Assembly: GCA_903813345.2 (NCBI GenBank)
Contig: CAIIXF020000012.1
Coordinates: forward strand, 909,318-973,317
Direction of reading: 5' to 3'
Source: Owenia fusiformis
Taxonomy: Eukaryota; Annelida; Polychaeta; Sabellida; Oweniidae
DNA: 64,000 nt
Positions 54,864 to 64,000 of the stretch are shown piece by piece. The position numbers were made by a program, and so were the translations under genes. Position 1 is the stretch's first letter. Each line of letters opens with the position of its first letter. The notes under the pieces are model-generated. The model saw only the letters and a list, made by a program, of their open reading frames with translations. It was not told the DNA's origin and ran no database searches.

Positions 54864-57800
54864 TGATTTAATACTCTGTGATTTTGATGTTAAAATACAT
54901 GGCGCTCCAGGATTTGACTACAATCCAGTCCTCTAAAACCCCATTTCCATCGATTTTGGACAAACAATGCCATCAATTTCATTTGTGATCCATTTTAAAA
55001 GATAAAGTTTGTCCGAGCGTGCATACTATTCCATAGCTTCCCATTGGATACTGCCAATATATATCTAATTGAATCGATTGACTTTTTATTTGAAGATAAC
55101 TGTCATCAAAAGTAGCAAAATGTAGGTGGCTTACCAATATCCATAAGTTTATATTGCAAACTTTCAATTTTTCTTTCAAGTTATACTTTTTGATTCGGTT
55201 TAGTTCATTATTCAAATTTTGTAGGTGCTCTAACACCTCAATGGGGATTAATTTTGAATATAACATGTGGGACATTATGTCTTTATGTTAAAGATAAGGG
55301 GGAGAACATATTTATTTGACACCCTGTAGACACGTTTCCACCGTAAGAAAAAATAATATTCACTGGTGATTCACTCGATTTCGTTTCGGTAACAAAATGT
55401 CGGAACACCGAAGCTACGATTTTTCTTTTTTCCTTATTTCACACCTTGTAGGCAGAATTCTCACGATATTTTTTAACACAAACGTGTATCAGTAACATAT
55501 GTTTAAGAACATGTACAGATTTGCGAACGAATAGCTCAGAAGACAACAGAATCGTCGATACAATTCCTCACTTAAGTTACAGAAACGGTATTTCGAAAAA
55601 CAGTTAAGATCTGCACTTTTAACCCAAACCGTCATATTTGAACGAGGTTCGCGTAACCGTCCATTAATTTTTTAAAACCTCCATCAAACCCTTATGATGC
55701 ATCGTCATTTTTGCTTCAAATCAGTTATAACCTTGCTAACGTACATCAAAGCGCACGACGGTATTTTTGTCACTGTACGTTGTCGATGGTTAGGCGTGTC
55801 GTAATAATTCAATTAATTAGGCATAGTAAACGTTACGTGATCAATTAATGGGGCTCAACATATAACCAAGCCATCGTGTCGGATGTGGTATTATATTTTG
55901 TTTCTTAATTTAAATTATTTTATTGTAAGATTTCCCCACAATCGTAAGCGTATAGACGGCGTTCGATCAACGTATTCGAAATCAACCGAACGATATGTTT
56001 GCCCGTGAATAAAAATATGACATGTAATGTTTATGTGTTGGATGCTTTATAGTTGATTATATGAAAACTTGACAGGCATCCAGAAATATAAGTCCGCCTC
56101 GGGACTACTCACCCTAAGCATAGGACATAGTCTTTAGGAAAATATGTCCGACGGACTTATTTTCCTAGATATGAAAGTCCCTGGACTTATTTTTCGAGGA
56201 CATAAAAAGGTAGGTGGTCCTATCAAAGTTTGGTCTTACTCTCTACTGATTTATATGGTGACCTAATTACAATTATTTTCCTTATCATTTATACACAGTC
56301 AGGGACAGTAATGGCCGTAAGGAAAGGGGACCATAATCCCTTTCCAGTTTCTTTTACACCGGCATTGAGATAGTTAGATAACGAGCAGTTAGATAATTTG
56401 TCGTGATCCTTTGCCCATACTTCAATTATACTCCGAGCAGGTCATTCATACCGTTGCACTATGGAGGCTTTTTTCGAAAAGTTGACCTCACCTTGCCTTT
56501 CGTCTTAGTTTTACTTTTATCTCATAATTCATTCAAGTGACAGCGGGATGTCCAATTAAATATCCAAGTATACCAAAATATACCTATACCTACCTCTAAA
56601 ATTTATAAAAAATGGACATGTTTTATATATAATGGTCAAAATGTGCAAAGATACGTTTTGTTGAACACAGAATGATTGATCATCATCTCTGGTTCAACTC
56701 AAAGCCCTATATACTAGAACAGTATACATGCATTTACTTTCGACTCCACTTCTACCCATTATACATCAGAATGCTACCAACTGTAGTAATTGGTATTCTA
56801 CAAGGATGCATGCATGACGTCACAAATGACCAAATTACCTCAAAATATCGATATATATAGACCGTTACATGACCCCCCAAGTTAATGCTCTTTGTAACGA
56901 GCTGTGGAACGTGCTCGGTGCAATTTCATTGTTTTACAAAAAGTAGAACCAACTTCACTCATAAAATAGGGTAGGAAAACATAGGAAAACAATATACCTC
57001 TTCTGTACTAAGGTTCCAATACACCGTGTGGAAGCTGATAGTGTCAGCTTTATGAATCTAACCTCCATTTGAATTTTAACTGAATGCAAAATTAGATATT
57101 AACCCTTTCATCACCAAGGGGTAAAATTAACAAACCAATCATGTTTTTTTCAATCAAAAAATGTTTTAACAATCGCTTTCTATTTTCAATATATAAGTCC
57201 ATAACAACAAAGGTTGTAGTCTGCGCAGTACATTAAGATATCATTTTGATGTTTCAACTTAGTGGTTATGTTAACATTTTCTCTTTGGAATTACCACCCA
57301 AATATCCATGAAAAAATGGCAAGTTTCTTTTTCACATCATAATTTTTCATTGATTTTTGTATAAGACACGAGAATGTACTTCACTTCACTAGTTAAAGCG
57401 ACGTTGTTTTGTTCTCTCAAGTTAAAGTTATGCCTTCCAAAATGGTGGCTGTTGGAATTCGAATTTCGTGGAACGACACCCCCGTATGTGGGACAGAATA
57501 TCGATGTTGCAGTCTGGGAGCCAATCCTCCTTGTAATGATATAATAATAAATAAATGATATGAAAATACAAAAGTCGTATTTGTTGTACATTACATATCT
57601 ACACTTTATTTGACAATAGTATTACTCTGCAGTCTACAATGACAGTGTTCTACATTACAATATTTACAATAAGCTAATATGTTTGTATTTCAGTTAATAA
57701 GCCACGATTTAATGACAAAGTCGTACATACAAATATACTCCAAAACAACAATGGGAACTCCTCAATACAGGAGAGACCCAACACGTATTGTACACAATTC

Positions 57801-58320
57801 CAATCAACTTCATTTTGAGTCACCAACTGAAAAATATTTGGCAGTTAATTCACTCGTTCAATAAATGGTGAAGCTATACGTATAACGTTAATGCAGAGAG
57901 ACTCACAAAGGAGACCACTATACTTACAACAAAGGAGCCTGAGAGCTTTCTCCCTAAGGAGAAACAAGATATTTGTAACTATGCCACCTTTCCAAATTCA
58001 TACACTTGACAAAGATCACATGCAAATTCTTTGAACAAGTCATATGCTTAACAATTAATTTACAAATAGGCTATATCTCGTTTGTTATATGAATAATAGT
58101 CCAGTCCTTAATTCAATCATGATTCGATTTTAATTTTGAATAAAAAATAGATATTTCATATAATTTTGATAATTATGAAATAGATAATACACCAACAATA
58201 GAAATGCTAATTAATACAAGTTTATCATATTCACTCAATACCTTCTAAATCTATATATGTCTATGTAAAAACCTAACTAGAGATTTTTAGACAGGTTTTC
58301 CTGTAGTTCACTATAATAAC
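54864..58320. other. Intergenic region upstream of the sulfotransferase
   Basis: No gene recognised on either strand. It contains an interspersed repeat copy at 55709-55800, a small inverted repeat near 56140-56175 (GGAAAATA.GTCCG with CGGAC.TATTTTCC), and the second copy of a repeat shared with 51480-51640 (about 57180-57340). The sulfotransferase promoter should lie in or before this region. Confidence 0.4.
55709..55800. repeat. Interspersed repeat (GTCACTGTACGTTGTCG), copy 2
   Basis: It matches 35200-35282 over TTTTTGCTTCAAA, AACGTAC and TTTTTGTCACTGTACGTTGT, with GGTTAGGCGTGTC at the right. Unknown family. Confidence 0.5.
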
Positions 58321-58321
58321 T

Positions 58322-59810
58322 AGACTTTGGAAATTGAACGAAGTTCAATTTCAGACTCCAGATCTAGACTTTTTTAAGCCCAGTCATCTAAAATAAGCCA
58401 ACTCATCCAGAATAAGCTGAGTCATCCAGAATAAGATGGGTGGATAAAATAGGAAGGTAGGATAGGATAGAATGGGAAGGAACGATAGGATAGAATAAGA
58501 AAGAAGGATAGGATAGAACAGAATAGGAAGAAAGGATATGATAGGAGAGGATAGGAAAGATAGGAAGGGAAGGATACGAAGGAAGGATAGATAGGAAGGA
58601 TAGGATCAGATAGGAAGGATAGGATCAGATAGGAAGGATGGATGGATGAATTTTTCAATATTTTCTTCTCTACTCTTGATTTTCTATAAGGATACCATCA
58701 GATCAATTTTCCGAAATTTCAAAACGCCATAACTTCCGAACCGGAAGTCGGATAGAAATTTGATTTAAAGATTCGGATTCCTGACAAAATTCTACCCCTA
58801 ATTCATAACTCATACGTTAAATTTGGCGAATTTTTATTTTGACCTACTTTTTGGACACGCCATAACTTTGGAACCGGAAGTCGGATCGAAATTTGGTTTG
58901 CAGATTCGGATTTCTGAGAAAATTCTATTCTTAATTAATAACTCAAACGTTAAATTTGGAGAACTTTTTATTTTGACCTACTTTTCGGACACCATATCTC
59001 AAAAGTGGGTCAAAATACTTTCTGACGGCAAAAGGCTAACGCTATTAGCACACTCTTGGCTACATGTATACACAATTTGAAGAATATAATTAAAGTGTAG
59101 TGTCAGAATCGCAAAAACCAGAAAAAACTTTGAATTTGACCTAGATTTTGACCTAGGCATTTTGGTGTCCAAATTTTGAAGCTATGTGGCTTTTGAGGTC
59201 CCCTTCTTTTAAAGGCTTTGATTATATGAAGCTGAACTCAGTCTACATTTGGTATTCTTCACTTTAAAAAAATCTTTTTTCCCATTGACTTAACATAGGC
59301 ACCAAATTTAGCAATTTTTGAGCTTTCAAAACGCCATTACTTCCGAACCGGTAGTCGGATCGAAATTTGGTTTGCAGATTCAGATTCCTGACAAAATTCT
59401 ACCCCTAATTCATAACTCATACCCTGAATTTGGAGAACTTTTGTTTTGACCTACTTTCTGGATGCCATATTTCAAAATCGGTCAGAGTAATTAAGAAAAA
59501 ACAGGGACACTTATGAAAGGGCTTTCTCTAAGCTACATGATGAAAAAAAGACGAAGACGTTTCGATAAATAACGACGAAGAAAATTGATAGAATGTTGAA
59601 AATGTAAGATTTGACCTAGTTCTTGACTTTTGACCTAGATAAAAAATTGACCCAATTTCCGAGAAACTAGATACTGGACCTAAATTGACCATATACAGGA
59701 CTTGACTCAATGTCTTCTAGTTAAGGAGAAAACGTGGGTAGAAGAATAATAATAAAGAAGAAGAATACTGGCAAAAACAATAGACTCCAGATTGACATCT
59801 GGAGTCTAAC
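58322..59810. mobile_element. Helentron-like non-autonomous element with core repeats and terminal hairpin
   Basis: The left part has the palindrome GAAATTGAAC-GAA-GTTCAATTTC (about 58331-58353) followed by AGACTCCAGAT. The right part has a perfect hairpin AGACTCCAGAT-TGAC-ATCTGGAGTCT (59782-59807). Inside are a GGAAGGATAG minisatellite (about 58440-58640) and three core units of about 130 bp with CCGAACCGGAAGTCGGAT-type sequence (from about 58735, 58855 and 59342). Subterminal inverted repeats, a 3' hairpin and core repeats suit Helentron/HINE elements. Confidence 0.6.
58440..58645. repeat. GGATAG/GGAAGG minisatellite
   Basis: Irregular purine-only tandem repeats of AGGATAGGAAGG type, about 200 bp, inside the element above. 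Confidence 0.85.
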
Positions 59811-60098
59811 AAATACAAAAGAAACACTTGTACAATCTTCAGTTTCAGTACATCTACAATATGTACAATCATACATACATGATTCTGTATACTTTCAGGT
59901 ACATCGTGTGTATTTGTAGGGAGTGATCTCAAATGGATACTTAATCCTGCCTAATAACCCTACAACCCATACCTGTATATGTACAGTCAAATATCATCGA
60001 TTTATGTTCAAAAGAGTAACTCTGTTTTAATGAAGTATTTAGATAGCCCAAGATAACTTTTCAATTTGGCATAATCATGCAAATCAAGCCACAATATT
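59811..60098. other. 3' flank of the heptad-repeat gene
   Basis: Short AT-rich stretch that probably holds the 3' untranslated region of the minus-strand gene. No other feature is seen. Confidence 0.4.
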
Positions 60099-60104
60099 TT
60101 TATT
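60099..60104 (-). promoter_or_regulatory. AATAAA overlapping the stop codon of the heptad-repeat gene
   Basis: On the minus strand the last base of TGA is the first base of AATAAA. If used, the 3' untranslated region would be only about 20-40 nt. Use is unproven. Confidence 0.3.
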
Positions 60105-63100
60105 CAATGTCCTTTCTCCTGTTTTGATTCAGCTTCTCGAGACACATTTGATTGGCTATCGATATCTCCCATAGTTCCTTGTTGCATGCTTGACGATGAC
60201 ATGCTTCCCGATGACTCTCCATAACGAGCCAATGAGGAGCTGACTTCTGAGTCAGGTGATTTATTATGGGATGGATTCTCACCAGTGGCTCCATCTTTAG
60301 AAGTGGATATATCAGGTTGGTCTGAGCTGTCAACTCCCGCTGTTTCATCAATAACCATGCGGTCAGATCCTGCACTGTCTATACTCAGACTACGATCAGG
60401 CATCGGATTAGCATCCATTGTTGGTTCAGAGTCAGCAACTGATTTAGGTGTTTCTCCTTTTTTGGGTTTGTGTCCAAATCTCATGCTATCTCTTGGTTCT
60501 CTGGGACCCTCGTCATCAGCAAAGTCATAGGGGTCCGGTTTACCTTTAACTTCAGATGGCGCTGCCATCGCCTCTGATGTATTCAACTCAGCTGATTGGC
60601 CAGGACTTTTAGTATGGGCAGAGCTAATACCAAAGTCTTGACGTGTGGCAGAGCTGGTTGGAGAAGTAGAGGAGAATCTCCCAGGGGATGACATGGGTTT
60701 AGACTGGCCAGGACTGTGGGCAGAGGAGCTGGGGGCACTACCTGGCGACCCAGGGTGTCCCGAAGACCTGGGAGACAGCTGACCGCTACTAGACCCTGGT
60801 TTTCTCTCAGCCAGGTTCCTGAACTTATCAAATTTGGACTTATACATTATCTCTAATGAGCTTGAACCTGGGGAATAACCGGGACTTAAGCGTGAAGCCT
60901 GCCCAGAAGTTGGGCTAGATGACACAACTGTACTAGATCGGGGCTCATTCCCAAATGATTTTCCCGCACCACCCTGAGGCTGACCAGACTGTGATATGAT
61001 GCCTGATGTCGGGGTTGACCTCTGGGACGAAGATGAACTCTGAGAGCTAGCTCCTGATTGGCCTCGTCTCGCTTGCTGCTCAAAGTACGCCCCATAGCTC
61101 CCTTGTGACGTCGCCATAGATGCTGTCGTTGACACTTGGTGTTTCTGACTAGGGCTTGTTCTGTGCTGAGTGCTTTCCTGAACCCCAGTCCTATAGTAAC
61201 CACCCTCCACTGGGCGCTGCGCACCCCCTGAGTAGCTCCCCTCAGCTGACCTCTGTGCACCCCCAGGATAACTAGTTGGCATCTTATTCTGCTGGGGATT
61301 GCTAGGTTTCGCCTCATTAGCCCTACTGTACATATCTGCCTGTCGCTGGTATTGAGGTCTAATATAGCCCTGGGGATCTGAGTTTTTACTGGGGTAGCCT
61401 GTGTATCCTCTATAGTCACTATGTGGGTCACCCTGACGTTGCTGGTGCATATCAGTTGACCGTGAATGTGGATCGCTTGGGCGGGGATGTGAATCACTTG
61501 GACGAGGATGTAAGTCACTCTGTCTACCATATGGATCATTAGGTCGTGGGCTTGTGCGTGAATCACTCGATCTGGGATATGGGTCACTGGTTCTAGGATA
61601 AGGATCACTTGAACGAGGGCTAGGCTGTGATTCGTTTGGTCTGACTGGGCTTGCTCGAGAATTACTAGCTCGAGATAGAGAGACTTTAGATCTGAACTGT
61701 GAATCACCAGGTCTCATTTGTGAATCACCAGGTCTCAATTGTGAATCACCAGGTCGCATTTGTGTATCACTTGGTCTCATTTTTGAATCTCCTGGTCGCA
61801 TTTGTGAATCGCCAGGTCTAATTTGTGAATCCCCAGGTCTCATTTGTGGATCACCTGGTCGCATTTGTGAATCACCAGGTCTCATTTGTGAATCAACTGG
61901 TCTCATTTGTGAATCACCAGGTCTCATTTGTGAATCACCAGGTCTCATTTGTGAATCAACTGGTCTCATTTGTGAATCACCAGGTCTCATTTGTGAATCA
62001 CCAGGTCGCGATTGTGAATCCCCCAGTCTCATTTGTGAATCGCCAGGTCTCATTTGAGATTCACTTGGTCTTGAAAGTTGATTACCAGCCCTTGAATATG
62101 AATCGCTCTGTCTTGAGTAGGAATCAACTTGTCTTGGATATGGATCACTCCCCATACGTGCCTGTGAATCAGCAGCTCTACTGACTTCTGCTCTACGTTG
62201 GGGGTCTGTTACTCTGGAGGGATAGGTGTCAGAACTGACCCTACTGGACTGCTCTGCTGGTCTAGACTGTACTCCATGGTATGAATGACCACTGGGGTGG
62301 GGGTACACATCATTCATTCTGGGGTGCATGTTGCTTTGCCTGGGATAAGCCTCACTGGATCTCTGGGGTTCAGAAGGTCTCTGGGGCTGAGTTTGGGATT
62401 CAGAAGGTCTAGACTGCGAGTCTGGAGGTCTGGAGTATCCCATGTGTGATTCAGCAGTCCTTTGGTAGGAGGGCTCCATTGTTCTAGGTGGGTAATTAGC
62501 TCTTGCCTCTGAGGATGCCCCACGATTGTATGGGTCAGAAGGCCTGGAGCTGGAGGGACTCATTCTGTTTTCCTTAGCAGCCTGCTGTGTATCAGCCACC
62601 CACCTGGCTACCCCTGATCCTGGGAAGTTACCCTCGTTTGGTGCCCTCTGTGAAGTAGAACTTGCCTCCCCAGGGCGTATGACACTGTCAGCAGCCCTCA
62701 TCCTAACATCTCCACCTCCACCTCGTATGTAGGCCTCTTGTCTGGAATACGGATCTGTTGGTTTAGACTGAGACTGGGCATCACCAGGTCTTGTTCGGGA
62801 GTCAGTAGGTCTCATAGGGTAATCTCTTGATGCCCTCATTTGATTTTCTCCAGCTCTCATGTAAGTTTCATTTGTTCTCATTTGGGAATCCCCTGGGCCT
62901 GTTTTGGAATCTCCTGGTCTCATTTGAGAGTCACTTGGTCTCATGTGGGAATTTCCTTGTCTCATTTGTGATTCTGAAGGTCTCATTTGGGAATCCCCAG
63001 GCCTAGATTGGGAATCTCCTGGTCTATGATAGGGTTCTCCTGGTCTCATTTGGGAATCTACTGGCCTCATTTGGGAATCTCCTGGTCTCATTTGGGAATC

Positions 63101-63465
63101 TCTTGGTCGGATTTGGGAATCTCCTGGCCTCATTTGGGTATCCCCATGTCTCATTTGTGATTCACCAGGTCTCATCTCTCCCAATCTTGAATCACCAGAA
63201 CTTGGTCTTGGATAAGCAGCAGACTCCTGGGATCTTAACGGATCCATAATCCCTGGGCGTGAGATATCGCCACCCCCAGAACGTCCAGTTTCTGTAACCC
63301 CGGGACGTGCACCATCAGAAGCTCCTCTCATTACTTCAGCAATCTTATTCTTCACATAATCCAGAGGAGAAAGTCCCATCTGTATAGGGAGGACTGATGC
63401 CTCTTGTGTGCCAGGTGGGGCAGGACTTCCAACACTGCTACTGTCCGGTTGGCTACCTGAGCTAC
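60104..63465 (-). CDS. Last coding exon of a large disordered, heptad-repeat protein (partial gene)
   Basis: An uninterrupted 3.36-kb frame runs from acceptor GATTGCAG|GTAGC at 63466/63465 to TGA at 60106-60104, coding about 1,119 residues. The rest of the gene lies beyond the right edge. Near the start is a helix-like segment, LDYVKNKIAEVMRG. Two blocks of seven-residue repeats (QMRPGDS and variants, about 63180-62870 and 62065-61680) flank a Ser/Arg/Pro-rich region with DPYPR and RPSDSH motifs. Later come Ser/Gly-rich sequence, YKSKFDKFRNLAERKP and an acidic C-terminal part with PYDFADDEG. There are no catalytic motifs or membrane segments. The composition suggests a nuclear scaffold or co-regulator. 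The LDYVKNKIAEVMR segment faintly recalls nuclear receptor co-repressors, but I cannot confirm that and give no name. Confidence 0.82.
61680..62065 (-). repeat. Coding 21-bp repeats (QMRPGDS), block 2
   Basis: About 18 in-frame heptads QMRPGDS with variants (QSRPGDS, QMRPVDS, QIRPGDS, QFRSKVS). DNA copies are very alike, with an 'RPGDS QMRPGDS QMRPVDS' triplet repeated, which indicates recent expansion within the exon. Confidence 0.9.
62870..63180 (-). repeat. Coding 21-bp repeats (QMRPGDS), block 1
   Basis: About 14 heptads of the same family nearer the N-terminal side, more varied (QMRHGDT, QIRPRDS, YHRPGDS, HMRPSDS). It is probably the older block. Confidence 0.85.
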
Positions 63466-63687
63466 CTGCAATCAATGAACACACAAAGTAAGGCCCCTTC
63501 TCTATGAAATTGTTCTTTCCTCTAAACCACTCTGTTAGTTATTTTTCGCATTCACTTTCAAAATTTCCTGTACAATAACAATATACAGTAATGTAATTAA
63601 ATTGTTTTTTAAATGTAATTAAACAGTAATCTAAACTTTAATATTTCATGAAAAATAATTCTAGGCTTTATTTTCTAATTATCAATG
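63466..63687 (-). other. Intron upstream of the last exon of the heptad-repeat gene
   Basis: AT-rich intron (minus strand) leading to acceptor TTGATTGCAG. No exon is seen before the satellite at the window edge. Confidence 0.5.
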
Positions 63688-64000
63688 AGAAATTTCAGGC
63701 TCTATTCATAAGGAATCTATTCTATTCACTGAACAATTTCAGACTCTATTCATAAGGAATCTATTCTATTCACTGAACGATTCCAGACTCTATTCATAAG
63801 GAATCTATTCTATTCACTGAACGATTTCAGACTCTATTCATAAGGAATCTATTCTATTCACTGAACGATTTCAGACTCTATTCATAAGGAATCTATTCTA
63901 TTCACTGAACGATTTCAGACTCTATTCATAAGGAATCTATTGTATTCACTGAACGATTTCAGAATCTATTCATAAGGAATCTATTCTATTCACTGAACAA
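63688..64000. repeat. 44-bp tandem array at the right edge
   Basis: About seven nearly identical 44-bp units containing TCTATTCATAAGGAATCTAT and CACTGAACGATTTCAGAC, continuing past the window. It lies in an intron of the minus-strand gene. Confidence 0.93.

Noticed and set aside
61825-62184. 119-codon plus-strand frame (NHQVSFVNH repeats)
   Set aside because: It is the shadow of the QMRPGDS heptads on the opposite strand.
60104-63465. Naming the gene as an NCoR/SMRT co-repressor
   Set aside because: Only a faint recollection of one short segment supports it; the typical C-terminal motifs of those proteins are absent from this exon.
63688-64000. 44-bp array as another junction-seeded array
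   Set aside because: It contains TTTCAG on the plus strand, but the gene is on the minus strand and no exon edge matches within the window.

Overview
This window is animal nuclear DNA. It has GT-AG introns, short exons in large introns, a tRNA-derived SINE, many non-autonomous DNA transposons and very long tandem arrays. There is no bacterial gene organisation. The AT-rich composition, the CCGT-microsatellite elements resembling the 'pearl'/HINE elements known from marine invertebrates, and the gene set suggest a marine invertebrate. I cannot name the species or phylum from sequence alone.

Three host genes are supported. (1) Plus strand, 1230-32806: a complete coding region for a carboxypeptidase M-like, probably GPI-anchored M14 metallocarboxypeptidase, in nine exon positions, giving about 424-435 residues depending on the exon 5 variant. 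Exon position 5 exists as four homologous, phase-matched versions in a row (5A-5D, 23110-26061), the classic layout for alternative, probably mutually exclusive, splicing. (2) Minus strand, 52837-36764: a complete seven-exon cytosolic-type sulfotransferase of 323 residues, arranged tail to tail with gene 1. (3) Minus strand, 63465-60104: the last exon of a larger gene coding for about 1,119 disordered residues with QMRPGDS heptad repeats; its identity is not established.

The most striking feature is repeat architecture. At least five tandem arrays, and probably seven, begin exactly at exon-intron junctions and repeat the exon edge with its splice site, usually retaining AGGT: a 30-bp unit at carboxypeptidase exon 1 donor, a 98-bp unit (about 160 copies, 16 kb) at exon 3 donor, a 29-bp unit at exon 8 donor, a roughly 21-bp unit near exon 5A donor, a 37-bp unit and a 107-bp unit at sulfotransferase exon 3 and exon 6 donors, and a 78-bp unit (about 90 copies, 7 kb) copying the exon 2 acceptor. 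In each case the true outermost junction is still intact, so both genes can be read, but the introns hold hundreds of decoy splice sites. This resembles the proposed birth of introns by tandem duplication of AGGT-containing exon segments, here carried to satellite scale.

Other content by region: SINE (241-577); 21-bp satellite (1622-4220); a short-TIR element family in opposite orientations (4554-4744, 26252-26445); an 800-bp solo-LTR-like insertion inside the 98-bp array (19315-20114); CCGT/core-repeat elements (28381-29090, 53277-54863); a 1.7-kb TIR element (30709-32418); a mariner-type MITE (34041-34217); a long palindromic fold-back (35724-36126); a nest of TTAA- and TA-flanked elements (47758-50958); a Helentron-like element with a terminal hairpin (about 58322-59810); and a 44-bp satellite at the right edge.
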